Origin: Thermococcus sp. Bubb.Bath
GTDB taxonomy: Archaea; Methanobacteriota_B; Thermococci; Thermococcales; Thermococcaceae
Length of the DNA: 64,000 nucleotides
Assembly (NCBI RefSeq): GCF_012027595.1
Contig: NZ_SNUR01000001.1
Coordinates: 496,001 to 560,000, forward strand
Direction: 5' to 3'
Shown here piece by piece: positions 10,019-18,383 of the stretch. The stretch's first letter is position 1. Each line of letters begins with the position of its first letter. A program made the position numbers and the translations under genes. Below the pieces are notes generated by a model. That model did not search any database. It had not been told where the DNA came from and worked only from the letters and a program-made list of their open reading frames with translations.

Positions 10019-10069
10019 CCCCTGCGAAGGGGACGACGCCTTTTTAAGTCCTTCCGGCGATTCTTCTCC

Positions 10070-10714
10070 ATGAACCTCATGAGGGCCCGCGAGGATTTGA
10101 AGTACCTCATGAACAGGGGCTACCGTAAGAAGGTAGCCCTTGACTTCGTGGCCAACCACTACCGCCTGCCAGCCCCCCACCGCTATCTCCTGGCGAGGTG
10201 CGTCTTCTCCGACGCTTGGATTGCAGAGGTAAGGGAAAAGCTCCTGAAGCCGGAGGAGCTCACCGGGAAAAGCCTTGCCATAGACGGCTTCAACGTCCTC
10301 ATAACCCTAGAATCCCTAATGGACGGTGAGGCAATACTTTGCGAGGACGGTCTGGTGAGGGACTTAAAGTACCAGGGGAGGTACCGACTCAACGAGAGAA
10401 CCCCTATGGTGATTGAAAAAGTGGTTAAGTCCCTCTCTGAGCTGGGGGTTGGGAAGGCAGTCTTCTTCTACGGCAAGAACGTCCCGAAGAGCGGAGAAAT
10501 AAAGAAACTTACCGAGAGTGCCATCAAAAAATTTGGAGCCACCGGTGAAGTCCGGCTCGTTAAAAGCCCTGATTTTGAGCTCAAGTCTTTTGAGAACGTT
10601 GCAACCGCGGATACTGCTATAATCGGGGCCGTTGAGAGAGTTTTTGACCTGGCGGCGTATGCTGGAAGAAATTACCCGCCCGCCTCCCTTGATGAAATCC
10701 TCAGGAAAGAATAG
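10070..10714 (+). CDS. DUF434/DUF5616 domain protein, PIN-like
   Basis: Conserved archaeal protein of 214 residues with no assigned function. The N-terminal 55 residues (AREDLKYLMNRGYRKKVALDFVANHY...) fit DUF434. The rest, with SLAIDGFNVLITLESLMDGE, KAVFFYGKNVPKSGEIKK and VATADTAIIGAVERVFDL, fits DUF5616, which has PIN-nuclease-like acidic positions (the aspartates in AIDGFN and ATADT). A metal-dependent RNase activity is therefore thinkable but unproven. It follows pcc1 by 51 bases and is probably transcribed with it. The start ATG 10070 is weakly supported; ATG 10079 is a close alternative. Confidence 0.82.
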   Translation: MNLMRAREDLKYLMNRGYRKKVALDFVANHYRLPAPHRYLLARCVFSDAWIAEVREKLLKPEELTGKSLAIDGFNVLITLESLMDGEAILCEDGLVRDLKYQGRYRLNERTPMVIEKVVKSLSELGVGKAVFFYGKNVPKSGEIKKLTESAIKKFGATGEVRLVKSPDFELKSFENVATADTAIIGAVERVFDLAAYAGRNYPPASLDEILRKE

Positions 10715-10859
10715 AAGTTCACCGGCTTCTCATCGGTTAGACGGCTTTCGAAAGACTACAACTTCTTTTGAAGTTTTGGGAAATCTTTAATAAGATGAAG
10801 AACGTAGTATAACAGATGAAAAGCCCCTTTAATTCTTCTGGGGTCATGGAAGGATAAAC

Positions 10860-11751
10860 ATGAGAAAAGTTTCACTGCTTATTCTTGTCTTTCTGATTTC
10901 GGGGTTAGTCATCACAAGCGGCTGTATGGGCGGTTCCGGTGGTTCTTCAACCGCAAGCTCCCCTGGAAGCACAACCTTCCACACAACCACGACGGAGAGC
11001 CCGTCAACCACCTCCTCGACGGTCTCTTATACAACCACTCAGGAGACAACGACCACCCAAACACAGGCCGAAACCGAGAACTGGAAGAGAACATGGGACG
11101 CCTTGGGGATGATAGCGATTGAAGGCTGGAGCTACAGCATAACGGGGGTATCTTACGCCATCACCTACAAGACAACCAGGAGAAGTCCACTACACGATGG
11201 AGCACGGCTATACAACAAAACTAACGGGAGCTACATTACCTACGCAGTGGTCAGGATGGACGACAGCTCTACTTACACCTTCAAAGTCTACACGAACAAC
11301 ATAGAGGAGTACACTGGCTGGGTTCTCTGGGTTCCCTCCGCCTTCGAACTGGTAGAGAGCGGTTCTGGAAGCGATAGCTTTACCGTTCATGGGCCAAACT
11401 GCGCCTACATCTACAACGGAAGTGGGAATATGAACGGCGACATGAACTGCGGGGCGGTGATAACCCAGAACCCCTTCGACCAGCTGTGGGACATCTTCAA
11501 CGGCTTTGCAGGGGGAATCTACGGGGATGTCGTGAACGTCGGCGACCTCTCCTCGAACGGGAACGGCTACACGGTCTCTGCCGACGGCACTGTCAATCTG
11601 GCTGGAATGGACTTCAAACTCTACAACATCACTTGGAGCGGGAGCTTTATGGGTGCGCTTCCGGCCAACGGCTACACGCTCGTCGCCAAGGGGCTCCCTT
11701 TACCTCCACACAAAGATAACGGACATCAAAATGGAAGAGACTCAAGGCTGA
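10860..11751 (+). pseudogene. secreted lipoprotein gene with a 3' frameshift
   Basis: The product starts with a lipoprotein signal peptide (hydrophobic 5-20, lipobox ITSGC, Cys22), then a Ser/Thr-rich linker at about 25-75 and a beta-rich extracellular domain of unknown function, so it would be anchored outside the membrane. In the original frame the reading continues past the natural end and runs for over 700 bases antisense to nth, which is implausible. If one G is dropped from the GGGG at 11690-11693, the frame becomes VAKGSLYLHTKITDIKM and ends with TGA at 11749-11751, just overlapping the nth stop. The lesion is thus a one-base homopolymer indel that affects the last 20 residues only. 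It may be real or a sequencing error. ATG 10860 follows AAGGATAAAC. Confidence 0.75.
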
Positions 11752-12488
11752 GAAGCTTTCTTTTTCTTTCCGCTCCCTTTTATGTCTTCATCTCTTACAA
11801 TCCCCTTAGCGTAGGGGCAGAGCTCTCTAAGCGGGCATTCTTCGCACTTGGGGTTTATTGGCCTGCAGATGCTCCTCCCGTGGTCGACCATCGCGTGGTT
11901 GACATAGATCCACTTCTCCTTTGGAATCAACTCCGTGAGATACTCCTCGACCTTTTCAGGGGCAACGCGCGGTGGGGCCAAGCCGAGTCTTTTGCTTATT
12001 CTGTTAACGTGGGTATCAACGGGAATCGCCTGTCTTCCAAAGCCGTAGGCCAGGACTATGTTGGCGCACTTCCTCCCTATTCCAGGGAGCTTCATAAGCT
12101 CGTGGATGTCATCAGGAACTTTTCCGCCGTACTTCTCAAGGATTATCTGAGAGGCCTTGACTATCCACTCACCCTTGGTCTTCCAGAGGCCGACCCCCTG
12201 CTTCCTCAGGAACTCCTTCATCTCCTCGACGGGCGTATTGGCTATCGTCTCGATGTCCCTGTACTTCTTAAACAGCTCCTCCCAGACGCGGTAGGTAACC
12301 TCATCGCGCATCCTCTGGGAGATTATGCAGTGAACGAGCGTTCGATAGGGGTCGCCGATGAGGAGCTTCTCCCTTGGATGGGTCTTCATCAGGATTTCAA
12401 CTATCTTCTCGGCCCTCTTTTTCTTCTCCTCCCAGCTCTCCTCGAAGGTGAAGCCCTCAAGGCTCAATGACAGTGACCTTGTCCCCAT
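11742..12488 (-). CDS. nth: endonuclease III (DNA glycosylase/AP lyase)
   Basis: Base-excision repair enzyme that removes oxidised pyrimidines and cleaves the AP site. The 248-residue protein has the helix-hairpin-helix LPGIGRKCANIVLAYGFG with the catalytic lysine of the family in GRK, the catalytic aspartate in IPVDTHVNR, and the Cys-X6-Cys-X2-Cys-X5-Cys iron-sulfur loop at CRPINPKCEECPLRELC. The C terminus is lysine-rich. It is somewhat longer than E. coli Nth at both ends. ATG 12488 follows GGTGGTAGTTT and lies inside the upstream gene, giving a 32-base overlap and likely co-transcription with the 12457-12885 gene. Confidence 0.95.
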   Translation of the reverse strand: MGTRSLSLSLEGFTFEESWEEKKKRAEKIVEILMKTHPREKLLIGDPYRTLVHCIISQRMRDEVTYRVWEELFKKYRDIETIANTPVEEMKEFLRKQGVGLWKTKGEWIVKASQIILEKYGGKVPDDIHELMKLPGIGRKCANIVLAYGFGRQAIPVDTHVNRISKRLGLAPPRVAPEKVEEYLTELIPKEKWIYVNHAMVDHGRSICRPINPKCEECPLRELCPYAKGIVRDEDIKGSGKKKKASQP

Positions 12489-12885
12489 AAACTACCACCA
12501 CCTTTCCTTCTGCCACCCTAACTTCTTTCAGTTCCTCGAACTCCCTGCTATAAAGCTTTTGCCCGTTCCAGTTGTATATTCGAACCTCGTTTTCGAGGAC
12601 AACGACGAGGCCCTTCGAGAAGGAGAGCACCTCCCGAACCTCTCCACTGAATTCAAGGGTTATCTCCTTCACTTCACTCCTTGTTATCTCTATTCTGGTG
12701 TTTTGGGAGACCTTCATTGGACTCGGGTCTGTAAGGATGGCCTTAAAGGCTAGGGGCTTCCCGAGGAGGTCTATCTCGACGGTCTCGCCTGTTTTTACCT
12801 CCCTGCCTATCAATTTAGAACGGATGATTTCTTCAAAGCCGGCCGGGAGCTCAACATCGAAGAGGGGTTTGAGTGTAATCTTCAT
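12457..12885 (-). CDS. conserved protein of unknown function, CDC48 N-domain-like beginning
   Basis: A 142-residue beta-rich protein. The N-terminal 70 residues (MKITLKPLFDVELPAGFEE... LGKPLAFKAILTDPSPMKV then TRIEI) resemble the N-terminal substrate-binding module of CDC48/VAT ATPases, but no ATPase domain follows. The C-terminal half (GLVVVLENEVRIYNWNGQKL, GKVVVVYGDKVTVIE) looks like two blades or strands of a WD/beta-propeller type fold. I do not recognise a characterised homologue. ATG 12885 follows TAGGTGGTGTTC. It overlaps nth by 32 bases, so a role in or near DNA repair is possible but is only guilt by association. Confidence 0.7.
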   Translation of the reverse strand: MKITLKPLFDVELPAGFEEIIRSKLIGREVKTGETVEIDLLGKPLAFKAILTDPSPMKVSQNTRIEITRSEVKEITLEFSGEVREVLSFSKGLVVVLENEVRIYNWNGQKLYSREFEELKEVRVAEGKVVVVYGDKVTVIEP

Positions 12886-12953
12886 GAACACCACCTAACT
12901 GAAGTAAGAATCGAGAGTAATAAGCGTTCCGAGGAAAATTTTATAAAGTAGAC

Positions 12954-12971
12954 ATATCAATCGATATATCG
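12954..12971. promoter_or_regulatory. candidate PadR operator
   Basis: Just after the TATA-like ATTTTATAAAG (12938-12948) lie ATATC-AATC-GATAT (12954-12967) and the perfect palindrome CGATATATCG (12962-12971). They span the expected transcription start of the padR-ferredoxin pair. Position and symmetry suggest autorepression by PadR. This is inference from sequence only. Confidence 0.55.
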
Positions 12972-12980
12972 GTGAAGAAA

Positions 12981-13451
12981 ATGGAGAAGCCGAAGTTTAA
13001 AGGACACCTCAAAATCCTCGTTCTCAAGCTCCTTGAGGAGGGCCCACTGCACGGTTACGGCATAATGGTGGAACTTGAGAAAAGATACGGTATACCCCAC
13101 CCAAGCCCTGGGACGATATATCCGATACTTGCCTCTCTGAAGAGGGCCGGCCTGATCGAGGTCGCCGGTGGGGGCAGGCGGGAGAAAAAGCTCTACCAGA
13201 TAACAGAGAAAGGGAAGGAGTATCTACGGGAGCATGATTACGAGGTAAAGGAGGTCCTTGAGACTGCAGAGCGATTCAGAGAGTTCGCCCGCCTCGGCGG
13301 CAGGGAGCTGGCGGAAGTGCTCAAGGAGGCCTTCAACTCCGTTAACGAGCTGAGCGAGGAACAGAAGAGAGCTCTCGCGAGGGAGTTTGCTGAGTTCACC
13401 AAGAGGGTGAGACTGATTCTCCTCGGAGAGATGCCGGAGGAGAGAGCATGA
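12981..13451 (+). CDS. PadR-family transcriptional regulator
   Basis: Winged-helix repressor of 156 residues. The DNA-binding region HLKILVLKLLEEGPLHGYGIMVELEKRYGI (in two parts) with PSPGTIYPILASLKRAGLIE and KKLYQITEKGKEYL is classic PadR. The C-terminal third is helical and charged, probably the dimerisation arm. GTG 12972 is in frame, but its GGTGA is the ribosome binding site of ATG 12981, which I therefore chose. The gene overlaps the ferredoxin-like gene by 4 bases (ATGA) and has a palindrome at its own promoter. PadR proteins often respond to small ligands or drugs; the ligand here is unknown. Confidence 0.92.
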   Translation: MEKPKFKGHLKILVLKLLEEGPLHGYGIMVELEKRYGIPHPSPGTIYPILASLKRAGLIEVAGGGRREKKLYQITEKGKEYLREHDYEVKEVLETAERFREFARLGGRELAEVLKEAFNSVNELSEEQKRALAREFAEFTKRVRLILLGEMPEERA

Positions 13452-13870
13452 GCGAGGCCCTTCACTGGACTGCCTACTATAAGGAAATGGAGAAAAACGC
13501 TCCACTGAAGATTTACTACCCCATCTGCGGTGGAGGGGAGGAGTGCATCTTCGTCTGCCCCTATGCAGACTCGATATGGGAAGTCGTCCCGATGGAGGTG
13601 AGTCTCTTCGGCGTAAGGCACAAAGTTCGCCTGAGGCCCTTCATGGCGAACCCCGAGGCGTGTAAGAAATGCTACCTCTGCGTCCAGGCGTGTCCAACAG
13701 GGGCGCTGAGGCCCGCTGAAGAAGAGATCAAACGTCCAGCCCTTGTTCTGCTGTACAACGCCCTCCGGTTGCCGTTCAAGAAGAGGTACGGCCTAAAGTT
13801 CGTCTTCAGAAAGGAGCACGGCGAGAAGTTCAAGCGCAACAACTGGCCCGAGAGGTACGGGGTGGTATGA
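13448..13870 (+). CDS. 4Fe-4S dicluster ferredoxin-like protein
   Basis: Cytoplasmic iron-sulfur protein of 140 residues. The C-proximal motif CKKCYLCVQACPTG is a full CxxCxxCxxxCP 4Fe-4S site at about 74-86. An N-terminal CGGGEECIFVCP (27-38) supplies three further cysteines, with the spacing of a less regular second cluster. The C terminus is basic (KKRYGLKF, RKEHGEKFKRNNWP). It is translated with PadR through an ATGA overlap, so its abundance is probably set by PadR. No partner oxidoreductase is encoded next to it, so its electron-transfer partner is unknown. Confidence 0.88.
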   Translation: MSEALHWTAYYKEMEKNAPLKIYYPICGGGEECIFVCPYADSIWEVVPMEVSLFGVRHKVRLRPFMANPEACKKCYLCVQACPTGALRPAEEEIKRPALVLLYNALRLPFKKRYGLKFVFRKEHGEKFKRNNWPERYGVV

Positions 13871-13892
13871 GGCCTTCCTTCAGTTCTCACGA

Positions 13893-15161
13893 CTACTGGT
13901 GAAAAAGAAGTGAAAGTTCCGTTTTGGGTTTATCTGTTCCTTCCCTGAACCTTTCATAGCTTATCTCCAGAGCCTTGAGAACAGGAAGTTCCTCCCCCGC
14001 GAAAAAGCTCAGCATTGCCCCGCCGCCCGTTGAGACGTGGCTTATCCCGGTGATGTTGTACCTGTAGACGCTCGCTATGGAGTGACCCCCGCCGACAATG
14101 GAGAATGCCGGGCTTTCGCCAATGGCCCTGAAAACTCCAACGGTTCCGTGGGCGAACCCCTCCCTCTCGAAGACGCCCATCGGGCCGTTTGCGACGATTA
14201 TCTTTGCACTATCAAGGATTTCACGGTACTTCTCCACTGTGCGAGAACCTATGTCGAGGATTGGATACTCGTCAAAGAGCCTCTTATCTCCACCCAGAAG
14301 GTCAACCTCAAGGCGTTCTTCATGGTAATCTACGGCAAAATCGACCGGAGTTCTGACGTAGGGGTAGAACTCGTCCAGTATCCGTTCAGCCCAGTCCACA
14401 AGTTCAAGGAGACCCTTCCTGTGAAGGAACCCTACGTTGGCATCTCCAAGGTCAAAGCCCTTGGCCAGCGTGAAGATCTGTCCAACGAGGCCACCAGTGA
14501 GTATGAGGTCGGCTTTTCCATTCCTCAGGACGTTCTCTGCAACGCGGAGTGAATCATCGACCTTTGCACCGCCCAGGATGTAGACTCTCGGCCTATCGTC
14601 GCTTTCGTAGGCTCTGCTCAGTGCATCGACCTCGGCCTCCAGTAACTCCCCCATTATCATCGGCTTCAGTCGGGCAAAGCCCACCAGAGAAGGCTGGCTC
14701 CTGTGGGCTGCCGCAAAGGCGTCGTTCACAACGTAATCGATGAGCGGGGTGAGCTTCCGCACGAAGAAGGTCTTCTCGCACTCCTCAATGGGTTTATAGA
14801 AGACTTCTTCGGCAGAGAAGCGGAGGTTTTCGAGCATTATGACTTCTCCAGGTTTCAGGGCGCCTATTCTCTCGCGGGCGTTTTTTCCAAAGATATCCTC
14901 AACGTATTCGACCTCCTGGTTGAGGAGCCTGCTTAGGATTTCCGCGTGCTCCTCCGTAGTTATGTAGTCGCCCTTGTAGGGCCTGCTCTGGTGGGTCGCC
15001 ACCACGACCTTCGCCCCATCCTCAAGGAGGTGCCGAATAGTTGGGAGAACCGCTCGAAAGCGTGCGTCGCTCGTTATCCTTCCGTTCTCGACGGGGGAGT
15101 TGAGGTCTGCCCTCAGAAACACGGTTTTGCCTTCATAGGTGAAATCCGTGAGCCTGAACAT
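13893..15161 (-). CDS. pgk: phosphoglycerate kinase
   Basis: Converts 1,3-bisphosphoglycerate plus ADP to 3-phosphoglycerate plus ATP, and works in gluconeogenesis in Thermococcales, where glycolysis largely bypasses it. The 422-residue protein has the N-terminal VFLRADLNSPVENGRI, the substrate histidine/arginine region VVVATHQSRP, MLENLRF, VNDAFAAAHRSQPS, YILGGAKVDDS and the nucleotide site NGPMGVFE and VGGGHS. ATG 15161 follows GGTGGTAGC and matches the family start; the frame is open 66 bases upstream. A TATA-like ACTTTTTAAC is at about 15206-15215, with an imperfect glycolytic motif upstream. Confidence 0.96.
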   Translation of the reverse strand: MFRLTDFTYEGKTVFLRADLNSPVENGRITSDARFRAVLPTIRHLLEDGAKVVVATHQSRPYKGDYITTEEHAEILSRLLNQEVEYVEDIFGKNARERIGALKPGEVIMLENLRFSAEEVFYKPIEECEKTFFVRKLTPLIDYVVNDAFAAAHRSQPSLVGFARLKPMIMGELLEAEVDALSRAYESDDRPRVYILGGAKVDDSLRVAENVLRNGKADLILTGGLVGQIFTLAKGFDLGDANVGFLHRKGLLELVDWAERILDEFYPYVRTPVDFAVDYHEERLEVDLLGGDKRLFDEYPILDIGSRTVEKYREILDSAKIIVANGPMGVFEREGFAHGTVGVFRAIGESPAFSIVGGGHSIASVYRYNITGISHVSTGGGAMLSFFAGEELPVLKALEISYERFREGTDKPKTELSLLFHQ

Positions 15162-15221
15162 GCTACCACCGGCCATAACCTCTCGCTGCATAGTAAACCC
15201 ACAGGTGTTAAAAAGTATTCT

Positions 15222-15238
15222 AAACACCGCCGGTGATA
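15222..15238. promoter_or_regulatory. imperfect Thermococcales glycolytic motif (Tgr site) at pgk
   Basis: Read towards pgk, TATCAC-CGGCG-GTGTTT matches the TATCAC-N5-GTGATA motif bound by the regulator Tgr: one half-site is perfect and the other keeps GTG and one further base. It lies just upstream of the pgk TATA box, the position known for activation of gluconeogenic genes. Confidence 0.5.
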
Positions 15239-15300
15239 ACCAGGTAGATGGAAAGGAATTTATAATATGGCACCTGAGTTATTACTACGTGGTGATAACG

Positions 15301-17013
15301 ATGACATGGGCTGTGGAACTGGTATCCCTCACCCCCAAAGACGCGCACTCATAGAGAGGATAACGGAGCTCCTGAAGAGAATGAGCTTCCGCGAGTACGA
15401 GAAGGTGGCTGCCTTCGCGGCGTCAAGCTACCCCATCGAACCCGGTGAGATAGAGCTCAAGTCCCTCACCGTTGACCTGAGAACCGCCTACATAATCTCA
15501 TGGAGCGCGGGGGAGGAGAAGGACAGGGCGCTGGTGTTCTCAAAGGATGAGGTAGTTCTGAGGGCGTCGAGCGACGAGAAGTTCGCCGTTCCTATAAAAA
15601 AAGGCCCTCCTAAATGGTCCAGCGAGGATAAAAGCCACGGAGAGGAAGATAGAAACACCGCTCACCCCCGGAGAAGCCGTTCTCGTCCTCAAAGCCGCCG
15701 CGGCCAGTGAAATCGGGGTCCACGAAAACAAAGTGAGCATCCAAGAGCGGCAGAAGGTCTACGTGCCGTTCAGAGCAGAGCTTGAGCTCCAGGTGGGCGA
15801 GAACAGCGCAGAGGCATCAGTAGACCTGGTTGAAGGGAAAGTAGACTTCAGGATAGAACCCCTCCCGGAGGAGTACTTCATAACGAAGACGCGCGAAGTA
15901 TTGGAGGAAGAGACCGGCGAGAAACCAAAGGGTATAGAGCTTGAGAAGGGGAAGAAGCTGAAAATTCACGGGAACACGGAGAGGTTCTCCTTTGAGGTGG
16001 TCTTTAACCCCTACACCGGCAGGCTCATACGGGTCGAGACCCTCATGAGTGATAAGGCTCTGGAAGAGCTCCTCAGCGAGCTTTATCAGGGAGGGGAAGT
16101 TCTGAACCTGGAGAAGGGCAAGAAGGTGGCCGTTGTCGACATACTCGCCTCCGGTGCGATGGTCGTCGTTTAGGTTGACCTGAGGAATGGAAAGGCGAAT
16201 GAGGTAAAAAAGCTCCCATCTCCTGAGGCAGCGTCCTTAAAGGCCAAGACCATGATAGAGGCCAACTTCCCGGTTTCGGAGCTCTCAATGCACTCGTACC
16301 GTGTAGTGGAGCACAAGTACCTGAAGATTGAGCTCCAGGGGAAAGACGGAAGGGCCACCGTGAAGATCGACGGGGCCACTGGCGACATCCTGGATTACTA
16401 CGTGGAAATCTCGGAAAAGAGGGCTGGAGAGCTCGTCCTTGAGAAGTACCCCGGGTTCAAGATAACTTCCGTGATGGGAAACGAGGATGAATACGCAGTC
16501 GAAGCTGAGGACGAGACCCACAGCGTTAAAGTGCGCCTGAGCAAGGATGGAAAACTCCTGGAGGAAGTGGACAGGGCCCTGAGGCGCTCCTTGGCGGAGA
16601 GACTGGCCGAGGAGAAGGCAAAGGAGATAGATCCCGAGGCGCGCGTCGAGTCGGTGGAGCTGCGCAATAACTGGACCGTCGAGTTCAGCGGGGTAGCCCG
16701 CGTGGGCAGGCTGGTTCTGGACAGGGCAACGGGTGAAGTCATCGACAAGGACGTGAGGATGACTGAGAGGGCCCTAGAGGAGGTGTACCACCGCCACTTA
16801 GGGGAGGAGTACGGGGAAGAGTCACCGCGGACGGAGAGGCTGACGCACTATAAGGAGGAGGGATACGTCCACATAAAGGTCTCAGGAAGCGACAGACTCT
16901 ACTACGCAAGAATAGACACGCGCACTGGCAAGATACTCAGCGAGGACACGGCGCCGGTCAAAGGGCTGACTGCGAAGATAAAGCAGCTCCAGCTCGAAGG
17001 AAAATACAAGTAA
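15301..17013 (+). pseudogene. decayed PepSY-like repeat protein gene
   Basis: A cytosolic protein of about 570 residues broken at three places. ATG 15301 follows GGTGATAACG and opens as TWAVELVSLTP. The frame breaks at the CCCCC near 15330, and the next reading (LIERITELLKRMSFREYEKV) continues to the A7 run at 15596-15602. Dropping one A there joins it to KALLNGPARIKATERKIETP. An in-frame TAG at 16171 interrupts VVV|VDLRNGKANEVKKL, after which reading continues to 17013. The product has about four repeats of the type DxxTGxIL/V (FNPYTGRLI, DGATGDILDYY, DRATGEVIDKD, DTRTGKILSED), which resemble PepSY modules. There is no signal peptide. The TAG makes simple sequencing error less likely as the full explanation. 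Confidence 0.75.
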
Positions 17014-17046
17014 CATCTTTTGACCTATTTTTGTGTTTTTCTGTTT
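17014..17046 (+). terminator. T-rich archaeal terminator
   Basis: Directly after the stop of the PepSY-like gene lie several T runs (CTTTT, ATTTTT, GTTTTT, CTGTTTT) without a hairpin, as expected for archaeal intrinsic termination. Confidence 0.5.
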
Positions 17047-17138
17047 TGCACACTATTATTGAGGCTACTGTAAGTTTTGAGAGAGCTTCAACGGAAAAGA
17101 ATTTATACATGGCCGTAAAAAACTCGCCGGTGAGAGAG

Positions 17139-18383
17139 ATGTCCGGAAAGATAATCCACGATGGGATACACGGCAGTATGAAAATCGACGGTGTTATTCT
17201 TAACCTCGTTAAAACACCGGAGTTTCAGAGGCTGAGAAACATAAGACAGCTGGGCCTGGCTTATCTTGTCTACCCCGGCGCCAACCACACCCGCTTTGAG
17301 CACTCGCTCGGCGCGTGGAACGTTGCGAGGAGACTCTCAGGGGAGCTTGAGCTTGAGGAAGAGGACGCCATGGTTCTTGAGATAGCGGCCCTGCTCCACG
17401 ATATCGGCCACGGGCCGTTCAGCCACACCTTCGAGAGTATCTACAAGAACTACACAAAGGAACACGATCATATGCGCCTTGGGCGGGACATAATCCTGGG
17501 GCGGATAGACATAACCGACGGCAACGGCGGTGGCAGGATACCCGACATCCTGAACGAATACGGCGTATCGCCGGAGGAGGTTGCGGAGCTAGTCTTCGGG
17601 AGGCACAGGAAGAAATACGTCGGACAGGCCCTCCACGGCGATGTGGACGTTGACCAAATTGATTACCTCATAAGGGACGCGCACTACACCGGGGTCGCCC
17701 ACGGCATAATCGACCTTGAGAGGCTCCTCAAGGTGCTCACGATACACGACGGGGAGCTCATGGTGGAGGAAAAGGGGATAGAGGCTGTTGAGGGTATGAT
17801 GGTGGCGCGCTCCCTCATGTACTCCCGCGTTTACTTCCACCACACGGTTAAGATAGCGGAGGGAATGCTCACCAGGGCCCTTGAATCGGCCCTTGAGCAG
17901 GACCACCTGTGGGACTTCTGGAAGATGATAGACTGCAGGGTTCTCGTCGAGCTGGAGGACCTTGAGGGCTATCCGGCGGAGATGGTAAGGAGAATAAAGT
18001 ACCGCGACCTGTACAAGGCGGCGGTTCTTGCCGGGGCCGATGAGCTCTCCCAGGAGGAGAAGAGGGAGCTTCTGACAGCATATCGGAACGTCAAAAGGAG
18101 GCAGGAGATTGAGAGGGCGCTGGCCGATGCCGTTGGAGCAAAGGAAGGGGAAGTAATCCTTGAGTTCAGCATAGCGGACCTGATGCTGAGCGAACCCAGA
18201 TTGAAGTCGACGGATATAGGCGTTCTCCTGGAAAACGGCGAGGTGCAGCCGCTGACGAGGGTAACACCGCTTGCCAACGCCCTCAAGAGGAGGCAGACGC
18301 CGAGGTGGGCCGTCCTCATAGCCTCTCCGGCGCAGTACGTCGAGGATGTTAGAAAAGCGTGGAGGAAGGTTTTATTCGGATGA
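17139..18383 (+). CDS. HD-domain phosphohydrolase (SAMHD1/YwfO-like)
   Basis: A 414-residue HD-superfamily protein, probably a metal-dependent nucleotide or dNTP phosphohydrolase. It starts IIHDGIHGSMKIDG, has LRNIRQLGLAYLVYPGANHTRFEHSLG (in two parts) with the first metal histidine, the HD pair in ALLHDIGHGPFSH, and the distal aspartate region HGDVDVDQIDYLIRDAHYTG. This order is shared with SAMHD1 and the bacterial YwfO dNTPases. ATG 17139 follows CCGGTGAGAG, with ATTTATACA at about 17101 as promoter; earlier in-frame starts have no binding site. The 3' end overlaps the convergent HTH gene by 12 bases. Confidence 0.9.
   Translation: MSGKIIHDGIHGSMKIDGVILNLVKTPEFQRLRNIRQLGLAYLVYPGANHTRFEHSLGAWNVARRLSGELELEEEDAMVLEIAALLHDIGHGPFSHTFESIYKNYTKEHDHMRLGRDIILGRIDITDGNGGGRIPDILNEYGVSPEEVAELVFGRHRKKYVGQALHGDVDVDQIDYLIRDAHYTGVAHGIIDLERLLKVLTIHDGELMVEEKGIEAVEGMMVARSLMYSRVYFHHTVKIAEGMLTRALESALEQDHLWDFWKMIDCRVLVELEDLEGYPAEMVRRIKYRDLYKAAVLAGADELSQEEKRELLTAYRNVKRRQEIERALADAVGAKEGEVILEFSIADLMLSEPRLKSTDIGVLLENGEVQPLTRVTPLANALKRRQTPRWAVLIASPAQYVEDVRKAWRKVLFG

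Noticed and set aside
11700-12470. C-terminal extension of the lipoprotein frame through the nth locus
   Set aside because: It is antisense to a complete endonuclease III and is explained by a one-base shift at the GGGG run.
16171-16173. TAG read as pyrrolysine in the PepSY-like gene
   Set aside because: I see no pyl genes or insertion structure here, Thermococcales are not known to use pyrrolysine, and the gene has two frameshifts as well.
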